Notes: a model not told the origin generated them from the sequence alone. Numbered from the stretch's first letter, positions 1 to 5,965 are shown. The stretch is DNA of 6,950 nt from JAAFIP01 sp043728315 (GCA_043728315.1 JAYTMT010000101.1:1-6950); one strand, 5' to 3'. Made by a program: numbers and translations.

Positions 1-43
1 GGAGCAGGGCTACAAGCAGGGCAGGAACAATTCGGGTGGCCAC
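1..43 (-). CDS. ftsB: FtsB cell-division protein, N-terminal fragment
   Basis: Fourteen codons of a gene that continues off the left edge. The reading from the GTG at 43 gives MATRIVPALLVALL, a short basic start followed by the beginning of a hydrophobic membrane segment. This fits the N-terminus of FtsB, the small bitopic inner-membrane protein that joins FtsL and FtsQ in the divisome. GTG is chosen because an in-frame TAG lies five codons upstream and none of the intervening codons can start translation. No clear Shine-Dalgarno sequence precedes it. The position directly after eno is the usual place of ftsB in Burkholderiales and carries much of the identification, since the coiled-coil part is outside the window. 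Any other small membrane protein starting here is the alternative. Confidence 0.68.
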   Translation of the reverse strand, partial: MATRIVPALLVALL

Positions 44-121
44 AAATGTGCTTTGCTAAGTGAGGGTGGGTAAGCAGCTTCAGTGTATTGTCAAGCGCGA
101 CGCGAGGCCAAGCCTAGGCTT
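44..121. other. eno–ftsB intergenic gap with 12-bp palindrome
   Basis: A 78-base gap. Immediately after the eno stop lies a perfect 12-bp palindrome, AAGCCTAGGCTT, at 110-121. It has no loop and no following T-run, so it is not a convincing terminator. Nothing else is recognisable here, and eno and ftsB may well be co-transcribed. Confidence 0.5.
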
Positions 122-1405
122 TCAGCGCAGGTTATAAAACGCGGCACGGCCAAGGTATTGTGCCACCTCGCCCAAGTCTTCTTCAATGCGCAAGAGCTGG
201 TTGTATTTGGCCATGCGATCCGAGCGGCTCATCGAACCTGTTTTGATCTGGCCCGCATTCGTGCCCACAGCTATGTCTGCAATCGTGCTGTCTTCGGTTT
301 CGCCGCTGCGGTGGCTGATGACGGCGGTGTAGCCTGCACGCTTGGCCATTTCAATGGCGGCAAAGGTTTCGGTCAACGTGCCAATTTGGTTGATTTTGAT
401 GAGGATGGAATTGGCAATTTTCTTGTCAATGCCTTCTTTCAAAATTTTGGTATTGGTCACAAACAAATCATCGCCCACAATTTGCACGTTTTTGCCCAAA
501 CGGTCGGTGAGGATTTTCCAGCCATCCCAGTCGCCCTCGGCCATGCCGTCTTCAATGCTGATGATGGGGTATTTGTCTACCCAAGTGGCCATCATGTCGG
601 TCCATTCTTGGCTGGAGAGGGTTAAACCTTCGGCCTCCAAATGGTATTTGCCGTCTTTGTAAAACTCACTGGCGGCGCAGTCTAGGCCAATGGCAATTTG
701 CTCGCCTGCGGTGTAGCCCGCTGCGCTAATCGCGTCCAAAATCATCACAATCGCTGCTTCATGGTTGTCCACCGTAGGGGCAAATCCGCCTTCATCGCCC
801 ACCGCAATGCTCATGCCTTTGTCGTGGATGATTTTTTTGAGCGCATGGAACACCTCAGCCCCCCAGCGCACGGCTTCGCGAAAGCTAGGCGCACCCACGG
901 GAATAATCATCAGCTCTTGCAAATCCAAATTGTTGTTGGCATGCGCGCCGCCGTTGATCACATTCATCATGGGCACAGGCATTTGCACCGCAGCCATGCC
1001 GCCAAAATAGCGGTACAGCGGCAGGCCAGCCTCTTCGGCTGCGGCACGCGCCACCGCCATGCTCACGGCCAGCATGGCGTTAGCGCCCAGGCGTGATTTA
1101 TTCTCCGTGCCGTCCAAATCAATCATGGTTTTGTCTAAAAACGCCTGCTCTGACGCGTCTAGCCCCAACACCGCCTCAGAAATTTCGGTGTTGATATGCC
1201 CCACGGCTTTGAGCACGCCCTTGCCCAAATAGCGGCTCTTGTCACCATCGCGCAGCTCAATGGCCTCACGCGAGCCGGTGGACGCGCCCGAAGGCACGGC
1301 AGCGCGCCCCATCACGCCCGACTCTAGTAACACATCACACTCCACAGTAGGGTTACCGCGCGAATCCAAAATTTCACGGCCTACGATATCGACGATTGCA
1401 CTCAT
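122..1405 (-). CDS. eno: Enolase (phosphopyruvate hydratase)
   Basis: Glycolytic enzyme that interconverts 2-phosphoglycerate and phosphoenolpyruvate; cytosolic and, in many bacteria, also part of the RNA degradosome. The 427-residue product is full length for the family (about 430). Visible landmarks are the mobile SGASTG loop at residues 39-44, GGAHANN at 152-158, the general acid/base Glu205 in GDEGGFAP, Mg ligands Asp242, Glu285 and Asp312, the catalytic base Lys337 in IKINQIGT, and the SHRSGETED signature at 364-372. Substrate and metal residues are all present, so it should be active. The ATG at 1405 matches the usual N-terminus (MSAIVDIVGREILDSRGNP). It is preceded by a purine-rich GAAAGAAA as a weak ribosome site. 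Only 16 bases separate it from the small gene upstream, leaving little room for a private promoter, so it is probably read from upstream. Confidence 0.98.
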   Translation of the reverse strand: MSAIVDIVGREILDSRGNPTVECDVLLESGVMGRAAVPSGASTGSREAIELRDGDKSRYLGKGVLKAVGHINTEISEAVLGLDASEQAFLDKTMIDLDGTENKSRLGANAMLAVSMAVARAAAEEAGLPLYRYFGGMAAVQMPVPMMNVINGGAHANNNLDLQELMIIPVGAPSFREAVRWGAEVFHALKKIIHDKGMSIAVGDEGGFAPTVDNHEAAIVMILDAISAAGYTAGEQIAIGLDCAASEFYKDGKYHLEAEGLTLSSQEWTDMMATWVDKYPIISIEDGMAEGDWDGWKILTDRLGKNVQIVGDDLFVTNTKILKEGIDKKIANSILIKINQIGTLTETFAAIEMAKRAGYTAVISHRSGETEDSTIADIAVGTNAGQIKTGSMSRSDRMAKYNQLLRIEEDLGEVAQYLGRAAFYNLR

Positions 1406-1421
1406 GGTTTTCTTTCGTTTA

Positions 1422-1646
1422 CTAAGATGTTTTAACAGGAAAAGCCAACGCCTCGCGTGCGGCTTTCAAGGATTTGTCTCGTGCCCACATTTTTTCAATG
1501 CTGGCTATTTTTTCTTCCCAAGTCAAGGCACTCGCGCGTCCCCGCCATGCGGTTTTGGCTGCTGCCACGTGGCGCTCCAAAGCCGCGTAGTCCACGGGCG
1601 TATGCGTCAAATCTATAGCAGGTGGCCTAAGCGTAGCGGCGCTCAT
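1422..1646 (-). CDS. Small unknown protein, partner of nucleotidyltransferase-fold gene
   Basis: A 74-residue soluble, probably helical protein that I do not recognise as a named family. The N-terminal third is Pro/Ala/Leu rich (RPPAIDLTHTPVDY). Residues 41-69 (LTWEEKIASIEKMWARDKSLKAAREALAF) look like two amphipathic helices. Its ATG lies 20 bases inside the 3' end of the nucleotidyltransferase-fold gene, behind a GGAG placed about 7 bases upstream, so translational coupling of the two is likely. The tight overlap, small size and lack of an enzymatic motif are what one expects of an antitoxin or accessory subunit, but this is inference from architecture. The order is toxin-like gene first, partner second. 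It ends 16 bases before eno. That it is a real gene is supported by the coupled start, the ribosome site and the absence of any other content in this stretch. Confidence 0.7.
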   Translation of the reverse strand: MSAATLRPPAIDLTHTPVDYAALERHVAAAKTAWRGRASALTWEEKIASIEKMWARDKSLKAAREALAFPVKTS

Positions 1647-2133
1647 AGGTGCTCCAGCGTTCTTGCAAGTGGTGCTTGTCGACCAGCTGCTTCAGATGCG
1701 CGCTGTCCGCGCAGCCAGCCTCAATCAAGCTATTGACGCGTTGGTAGTCTTTTGCGCGCCCAGTTTGCAGGGCAATAGCGCAGAGGTAATCGGCCGTGAC
1801 CACAGGCACACTGATTCCTTCAAAGCTTTTGTCAAGCGCGTTTGTCACGGCCTCCTCAACCAACGGGGTGTAAGCAGGCAAAATCTGCACAGGCCAGCCA
1901 TGCAAGACCACATGCTCGTTATGCACCACGCCGCCAAGCGCTTTGAGGCGATCATACAAAGGTGTGAGCACCAACAAGCCTGACGCACTAGGCTTGAGAA
2001 AAGCAAAAATATCCAAGTCCTCGGTGGCCACTGCTTCTATATAAAAACTGGCTGCTACCGCGCCGCCCACGGCAAACTGCGCCAGCGTGCCTTCGGCGCG
2101 CAGTTGGAGCAGGGTTTGCAGGGTTTGACGCAT
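1627..2133 (-). CDS. Nucleotidyltransferase-fold protein (AbiEii/MNT-like)
   Basis: From the ATG at 2133 the product has 168 residues; a TTG at 2157 would give 176. Numbering here follows the 176-residue form. The core pattern of the polymerase-beta-like nucleotidyltransferase fold is visible: the GG of FAVGGAVAASFY (31-32), then T45 and the acidic pair Asp47/Asp49 in TEDLDIF. A strand follows, PVQILPA (89-95), where the third acid of this fold would sit but where Gln91 is found. The C-terminal part (ADYLCAIALQTGRAKDYQRV) resembles the helical region of AbiEii-like and related toxin-type nucleotidyltransferases. Those enzymes transfer nucleotides to tRNA or protein, but the substrate here is unknown. 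I prefer the ATG because neither start has a strong ribosome site and the conserved-looking part begins at about RQTLQTLLQL. It starts 8 to 32 bases after the DUF1330 stop and overlaps the next small gene by 20 bases. The fold assignment is fairly firm; the toxin role is inference. Confidence 0.78.
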   Translation of the reverse strand: MRQTLQTLLQLRAEGTLAQFAVGGAVAASFYIEAVATEDLDIFAFLKPSASGLLVLTPLYDRLKALGGVVHNEHVVLHGWPVQILPAYTPLVEEAVTNALDKSFEGISVPVVTADYLCAIALQTGRAKDYQRVNSLIEAGCADSAHLKQLVDKHHLQERWSTYERRYA

Positions 2134-2165
2134 ATGCAAAGAGTTTTCAGGTATCAATAAAAAAT

Positions 2166-2456
2166 TTAAACGCCTTCTACTGCAATCATCCGCATCACGG
2201 CTGCGCCTTGGCGCGAATCGCGGGCTGCGGTGTATTCGGGGGAGTGGGCGTAGGCTTTGGCCGCATCTAGGCTGGGGAACTTGAGCACCACCACGCGGGT
2301 GGGTGCCCAGTCACCCTCTAGCACCTCCACTTGGCCGCCACGCACACAAAGCTCAGCGCCGTGCACTTGCATGGCTATTGTCGAGAGTTTTTTATAGGTC
2401 TCGTATTGTTCGGGGTTCGTAACGGTAACGTGGGCGATGATGTAGGCGCTTGGCAT
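2166..2456 (-). CDS. DUF1330 family protein
   Basis: A 96-residue protein of the DUF1330 family, small ferredoxin-like alpha/beta-barrel proteins that usually form dimers. Family wording is clear along the whole length: YIIAHVTVTNPEQYETYKKL at the N-terminus, GAELCVRGGQVEVLEGDW in the middle, then VVVLKFPSLDAAKAYAHSPEY and the closing AAVMRMIAVEGV. No enzymatic activity is established for the family, and no catalytic residues can be named here. The length is typical and it appears complete. The ATG at 2456 fits the usual start, with a GAGAAA element about ten bases upstream. It lies 108 bases after kdsA, the only sizeable gap in this run between pyrG and eno, and is commonly found next to kdsA and eno in Burkholderiales. 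Confidence 0.93.
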   Translation of the reverse strand: MPSAYIIAHVTVTNPEQYETYKKLSTIAMQVHGAELCVRGGQVEVLEGDWAPTRVVVLKFPSLDAAKAYAHSPEYTAARDSRQGAAVMRMIAVEGV

Positions 2457-2504
2457 GTTCTGATTTCTCGGGGTATGTGTTTATTGGAATGGAGTTTTAG
2501 TATG

Positions 2505-2567
2505 GTAATAGCCGTTGGTAGATAACAGTTGGTGGATAGGAGTTGGCAATTAGCAGTTAGTAATTCA
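2505..2567. repeat. Degenerate 14-bp (2×7) tandem repeat between kdsA and DUF1330 gene
   Basis: Four consecutive 14-base units on the plus strand at 2505-2518, 2519-2532, 2533-2546 and 2547-2560. They read GTAATAGCCGTTGG, TAGATAACAGTTGG, TGGATAGGAGTTGG and CAATTAGCAGTTAG. A further half unit, TAATTCA, runs into the kdsA stop codon. Each unit splits into two heptads, roughly NNNATAG and CAGTTGG. On the minus strand this reads as runs of the CTAACTGCTAATTG type. Such degenerate heptameric repeats occur in intergenic DNA of diverse bacteria, but I cannot name a family. They fill most of the 108-base gap upstream of the DUF1330 gene, and a poor promoter-like pair (TTGCCA, 18 bases, TTATCT, minus strand, 2549 to 2520) falls inside them. 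Confidence 0.75.
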
Positions 2568-3422
2568 GGCTGCAAAATCATGCTCTAAAAAACCATGCTT
2601 TTTAACCACACGGTCTAAATCCACCAAGCTCTCTAGCAAGGCGCGCATGTGTTTGAGCGGCACAGCATTTGGCCCGTCAGACCACGCCAGCGATGGCTCG
2701 GGGTGCGTTTCCATGAAAAGCCCAGACACCCCTGCTGCCACGCCCGCCCGCGCCAGCACAGGCACCATGTCGCGCGCGCCACCGCTGCTCGTGCCCTGAC
2801 CTCCGGGCTTTTGCACCGAATGCGTCACGTCAAACACCACAGGCGCTCCCGATGTGCGCATCTCAGCCAGCGATGTCATGTCCGCCACGAGATTGTTATA
2901 GCCAAAGCTCACGCCGCGCTCGCAGGCCAAGAAGTTGTCCTCGTTCAAGCCTTTTTCTGCGGCTGCGGCACGCGCTTTGTCAATCACGTTTTTCATGTCC
3001 CAAGGCGCAAGAAACTGGCCTTTTTTGATGTTAACGGGTTTGCCCGATTGCGCTACCGCACAAATAAAATCTGTCTGGCGGCAAAGGAAGGCTGGCGTTT
3101 GCAATACGTCTACCACGCTGGCTACCTGCGCAATATGCGCTACTTCATGCACGTCGGTAAGCACGGGCAGCTGCAGCTGGCGGCGCACCTCGTCTAATAT
3201 TTTCAAACCTGCATCGATGCCCACACCACGTTTGGTGGTGCCCGAAGAGCGGTTGGCCTTGTCAAACGAGCCTTTGTAAATCAGCGGTATGCCCAGCTTA
3301 GAAGTCACTTCTTTCAAATGCCCCGCCACGTCCAATGACATCTGCAACCCCTCAATCGAGCAAGTGCCCGCTATGAGGAAAAAGGGCTTGTCTAAGCCGA
3401 TGTCAATGTTGCACAGTTTCAT
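2565..3422 (-). CDS. kdsA: 3-deoxy-D-manno-octulosonate 8-phosphate synthase, metal-dependent type
   Basis: Condenses phosphoenolpyruvate with arabinose 5-phosphate to give KDO-8-phosphate, the committed step towards the KDO core of lipopolysaccharide; a cytosolic TIM-barrel enzyme. The 285-residue product is full length. Visible are the FDKANRSS substrate loop (53-60), LTDVHE (88-93), AFLCRQTD (111-118), NIKKGQFLAPWD (131-142), GYNNLV (174-179) and FMETHPEP (237-243). The metal-binding set of the metal-dependent class is complete: Cys21 in IAGTCSIE, His201, Glu239 and Asp249. Escherichia coli KdsA has Asn at the Cys position and needs no metal. Two small departures from the usual wording are T20 where Pro is common (IAGPC) and G51 in KGSFDKANR. 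The ATG at 3422 overlaps the upstream toxin stop as ATGA and has no strong ribosome site, so its translation is probably coupled to that of the toxin gene. Confidence 0.97.
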   Translation of the reverse strand: MKLCNIDIGLDKPFFLIAGTCSIEGLQMSLDVAGHLKEVTSKLGIPLIYKGSFDKANRSSGTTKRGVGIDAGLKILDEVRRQLQLPVLTDVHEVAHIAQVASVVDVLQTPAFLCRQTDFICAVAQSGKPVNIKKGQFLAPWDMKNVIDKARAAAAEKGLNEDNFLACERGVSFGYNNLVADMTSLAEMRTSGAPVVFDVTHSVQKPGGQGTSSGGARDMVPVLARAGVAAGVSGLFMETHPEPSLAWSDGPNAVPLKHMRALLESLVDLDRVVKKHGFLEHDFAA

Positions 3423-3898
3423 GGGTGTGATTTTACTTGGCTATTGTGATGGCCTACACGGTTGGCCTGCATGGTGGCGAGCCGTGTTTGCAATTCGATG
3501 GGTTTGAGAATCGGAAAAGTGCATTGTCCAGCGAGCACCAATAAATCTTGATCGCCTGTGACTAGCACGATGTCGGCGTAGGTTTGGGCGGCAAGGCTGC
3601 TTAAGTTGAGAAATTTTTGATCCGCTGCATCGCGGCATATTGGCAGTTTGGTATTTGCTGGCGCTGTATCTGAAAACACCACCGCGTTGACGATGATGCG
3701 CAGCAAGACGCTTTCTTGCATGCTAGGCGTTAAACCAAATTTCGGGTAAGTTAAAACCCTTTTGAGCTCAGCTGCTGTGAGTGGGTCAAGCACCAAAGTT
3801 AAAGCGCCTGTGTCGGCCGCTTCTTTGAGCCATTTCAAGCTGGAATTGCGAAATAAATAGGCGCTTAGCAAGACATTGGTGTCGGCAACGGTATGCAT
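3419..3898 (-). CDS. PIN-domain toxin (VapC-like, PIN_3/TIGR00305 type)
   Basis: A 159-residue PIN-domain protein, a metal-dependent RNase fold used by toxins of type II systems. The order of motifs is that of the 'putative toxin-antitoxin system toxin component, PIN family' group: DTNVLLSA (Asp6) at the N-terminus, AAELKRVLTYPKFGL (Glu44), PICRDAADQKFLNLS (Asp90, Asp93), then ADIVLVTGDQDLLVL (Asp109, Asp116, Asp118). All expected acidic residues are present, so it should be catalytically competent. The family normally ends soon after the last strand (FPILKPIEL, 128-136). Here a further 20 or so polar residues follow, up to the TGA that overlaps the kdsA start. It starts 27 bases after the antitoxin with a weak ribosome site (ATG at 3898). 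The target RNA cannot be told from the sequence. The symbol vapC would be loose for this subfamily and is omitted. Confidence 0.92.
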   Translation of the reverse strand: MHTVADTNVLLSAYLFRNSSLKWLKEAADTGALTLVLDPLTAAELKRVLTYPKFGLTPSMQESVLLRIIVNAVVFSDTAPANTKLPICRDAADQKFLNLSSLAAQTYADIVLVTGDQDLLVLAGQCTFPILKPIELQTRLATMQANRVGHHNSQVKSHP

Positions 3899-3925
3899 TG
3901 CGAAATATAGTTGCCTGAAAACAGC

Positions 3926-4150
3926 TTATTGGCCGCTGCGCGCCCAATCAACGGCCTCGCCGATGTCGCCTTCGGTCAAACCGAGTGCTTCCATTTTGTC
4001 CCACGCAGCATCTAATTCCATGGTTTTTGCGGGTTTGAGCACAATCTCTTGGCCGCGTGCAGTCACTTCAAAGCGGCGTACACCCAAAAACTGCCCCATC
4101 AGTGCTTTAGGCAGGGTGAGTTGGTTCTTGCTGGTGAGTGTGGCGATCAT
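3926..4150 (-). CDS. AbrB/MazE-type antitoxin
   Basis: A 74-residue protein with an N-terminal SpoVT-AbrB swapped-hairpin DNA-binding domain (IATLTSKNQLTLPKALMGQF, then FEVTARGQEIVLKPA, about residues 2-42). The acidic, helical C-terminal tail (MELDAAWDKMEALGLTEGDIGEAVDWARSG) is the part expected to wrap around and inhibit the toxin. It precedes the PIN-domain gene by 27 bases, the usual antitoxin-first order. The ATG at 4150 has AAAAGG about 8 bases upstream as ribosome site. Antitoxins of this type normally repress their own promoter, and a dyad around the -10 element just upstream fits that. It lies directly downstream of pyrG with only 81 bases between, so read-through from pyrG is also possible. 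Confidence 0.9.
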   Translation of the reverse strand: MIATLTSKNQLTLPKALMGQFLGVRRFEVTARGQEIVLKPAKTMELDAAWDKMEALGLTEGDIGEAVDWARSGQ

Positions 4151-4162
4151 GGCTTGCCTTTT

Positions 4163-4193
4163 GGTAAGGAGGTAAGGCGCATTGTAGCCTTAC
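4163..4193 (-). promoter_or_regulatory. Antitoxin promoter -10 with flanking operator dyad
   Basis: On the minus strand a good -10 hexamer, TACAAT (4186 to 4181), sits within the 8-base centre of a perfect 7-bp inverted repeat, GTAAGGC (4172-4178) and GCCTTAC (4187-4193, plus-strand reading). A further GGTAAGG at 4163-4169 repeats the left arm one base away (GGTAAGGAGGTAAGG). No good -35 is seen; a 16-bp-spaced direct repeat of TGTGCA (4203-4208, 4219-4224) occupies that zone. Start of transcription would be near 4174, giving a leader of about 24 bases. The placement suggests autorepression by the antitoxin; this is inference. Confidence 0.6.
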
Positions 4194-4231
4194 TTGACTA
4201 TTTGTGCACGAATCGCTATGTGCAGAAGCCC

Positions 4232-5950
4232 TCAAGCCACCGATTTCAGCGTTTTCCCCGCCGCTTTATGTTCCGCCTTATGCGCCAGCGCCGCTTTCAC
4301 ATAGGCGTTAAAAAGCGGATGCCCGTCCCATGGCGTACTTTTGAACTCGGGGTGAAACTGCACGCCGATGTACCACGGGTGTACATCGCGGGGGAGCTCA
4401 ACGATTTCGGTGAGTTGCTCGCGCTGGGTGAGAGCTGATATCACCAAGCCAGCCCTGCGCAGAGTGTCTAGGTAGTTCACATTGGCCTCAAAACGGTGGC
4501 GGTGGCGCTCAGTCACCACGTCGCCGTAAATCGTGTACGCCAGCGAATCCTTGGCTACATCGGAGCTTTGTGCGCCTAGGCGCATGGTGCCGCCCAAGTC
4601 AGATTTTTCGTTGCGGGTTTTGATGGAGCCGTCAGCGTCTTTCCACTCGGTGATCAGTGCAATCACGGGGTGGGGGCAGTCGGGGGCGAACTCGGTGCTG
4701 TTGGCATCTGCGAGACCCGCCATGTTGCGGGCGTATTCGATGGTGGCCACCTGCATGCCTAGGCAAATGCCAAGGTAGGGGATTTTGTTTTCGCGGGCGA
4801 AGCGGGCGGTGGCAATTTTGCCTTCCACGCCGCGCGGGCCAAAGCCGCCAGGCACCAGGATGGCATCGTATTTGGCCAACTGCGCGGCGCTGGCTGCATC
4901 GATGGTTTCGGAGTCGAGGTGGTCGATGTTGACCTTGGCGTGGTTTTTCAGACCCGCGTGTTTGAGTGCTTCGTTGAGAGATTTGTAGCTGTCCGACAAA
5001 TCCACATATTTGCCCACCATGGCAATGTTCACCTCATGCTGCGGGTGCTCCACCTCGTGCACCAGCGAATCCCAGCGCTTCAAATTTGCGGGAGGTGTGT
5101 TCAGGCGCAGCTTGTCGCAAATCAGGCCGTCTAGCCCCTGCTCATGCAGCATGCGCGGCACTTTGTAAATGGTGTCCACATCCCACATGCTGATCACGCC
5201 CCAAGGCTGCACATTGGTGAACAGCGATATTTTTTCGGCTTCCTCGGCGGGAATGGCGCGGTCAGCGCGGCACAGCAGGGCATCGGGCTGTATGCCGATT
5301 TCGCGCAGCTTTTGCACGGTGTGCTGGGTGGGCTTGGTTTTGAGCTCGCCCGCTACTTTGATGTAAGGCACATAGGTCAGGTGCACAAAGGCCGTGTTGC
5401 CCACGCCTGCGCGCAGGCTGAGCTGGCGCACGGCTTCTAAAAATGGCAAAGATTCAATGTCACCCACGGTGCCGCCAATTTCCACGATCGCCACGTCCAC
5501 ACCATCTGGCGTGCCAAAGCCCGCGCCGCGTTTGATGTAATCCTGAATCTCGTTGGTGATGTGCGGAATCACCTGCACGGTTTTGCCCAAATAGTCGCCA
5601 CGGCGCTCTTTGTCCAGCACCGATTGGTAGATTTGCCCGGTGGTGAAGTTATTGGACTTCTTCATGCGGGTGTTGATAAAGCGCTCGTAGTGGCCTAAAT
5701 CGAGATCGGTTTCAGCGCCGTCATCGGTAACAAACACTTCGCCATGCTGTAGGGGCGACATGGTTCCGGGGTCTACGTTGATATAGGGGTCAAGCTTAAT
5801 CAGCGTGACGACGAGGCCGCGTGATTCGAGGATAGCGGCCAGCGATGCAGATGCAATGCCCTTGCCCAGTGAACTGACGACACCGCCAGTGACGAAGACG
5901 AATTTGGTAACTCTGCCCACAAAAGGGGTAAGCGGCGTAGCTTGTGTCAT
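4232..5950 (-). CDS. pyrG: CTP synthase
   Basis: Makes CTP from UTP with ATP and glutamine; a cytosolic tetramer. From the ATG at 5950 it has 572 residues. The synthetase half shows VTKFVFVTGGVVSSLGKG (14-31, nucleotide loop), KLDPYINVDPGTMSP (52-66), DDGAETDLDLGHYERF (76-91) and VEIGGTVGDIES (156-167). The class I glutamine amidotransferase half shows VPGGFG (366-371), the nucleophile Cys396 in GICLGMQ, and His533/Glu535 in QFHPEF. The open frame extends upstream to 6085. However, the ATG at 5950 has AAGG at the right spacing, the extra 45 residues are not family-like, and a TATAAT lies inside that stretch, so I take 5950 as the start. Even so, about 13 residues precede the usual MTKFVFVTGG start. 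A GTG at 5920 is the alternative but lacks a ribosome site. No hairpin terminator follows, so it may run into the toxin-antitoxin genes. Confidence 0.97.
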   Translation of the reverse strand: MTQATPLTPFVGRVTKFVFVTGGVVSSLGKGIASASLAAILESRGLVVTLIKLDPYINVDPGTMSPLQHGEVFVTDDGAETDLDLGHYERFINTRMKKSNNFTTGQIYQSVLDKERRGDYLGKTVQVIPHITNEIQDYIKRGAGFGTPDGVDVAIVEIGGTVGDIESLPFLEAVRQLSLRAGVGNTAFVHLTYVPYIKVAGELKTKPTQHTVQKLREIGIQPDALLCRADRAIPAEEAEKISLFTNVQPWGVISMWDVDTIYKVPRMLHEQGLDGLICDKLRLNTPPANLKRWDSLVHEVEHPQHEVNIAMVGKYVDLSDSYKSLNEALKHAGLKNHAKVNIDHLDSETIDAASAAQLAKYDAILVPGGFGPRGVEGKIATARFARENKIPYLGICLGMQVATIEYARNMAGLADANSTEFAPDCPHPVIALITEWKDADGSIKTRNEKSDLGGTMRLGAQSSDVAKDSLAYTIYGDVVTERHRHRFEANVNYLDTLRRAGLVISALTQREQLTEIVELPRDVHPWYIGVQFHPEFKSTPWDGHPLFNAYVKAALAHKAEHKAAGKTLKSVA

Positions 5951-5965
5951 ACAGACCTTGGTGGA

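Noticed and set aside
83..625. Plus-strand open frame of 180 codons opposite eno.
   Set aside because: Lies antisense to a fully conserved enolase, has no ribosome site and no recognisable domain; a shadow of eno codon use.
2564..2574. TTCAGGCTGCA resembling a Neisseriaceae-type DNA uptake sequence.
   Set aside because: It is the kdsA C-terminal coding end plus stop; it appears only once or twice in the window, while true uptake sequences are dense and belong to another family of betaproteobacteria.
2375..2581. Minus-strand open frame of 68 codons across the kdsA–DUF1330 gap (LLTANCQLLS-like wording).
   Set aside because: It is the tandem repeat read as protein and overlaps the DUF1330 gene in another frame; such LLTANCQLL-type strings are a typical artefact of these repeats.
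4194..4222. Plus-strand TTGACT with a TATGTG 17 bases downstream.
   Set aside because: The -10 is poor and it would read antisense into pyrG with no gene to serve.
4203..4224. Weak hairpin (TGCAC/GTGCA) just after the pyrG stop as a terminator.
   Set aside because: Only five pairs, a ten-base loop and no T-run; not a credible rho-independent terminator.
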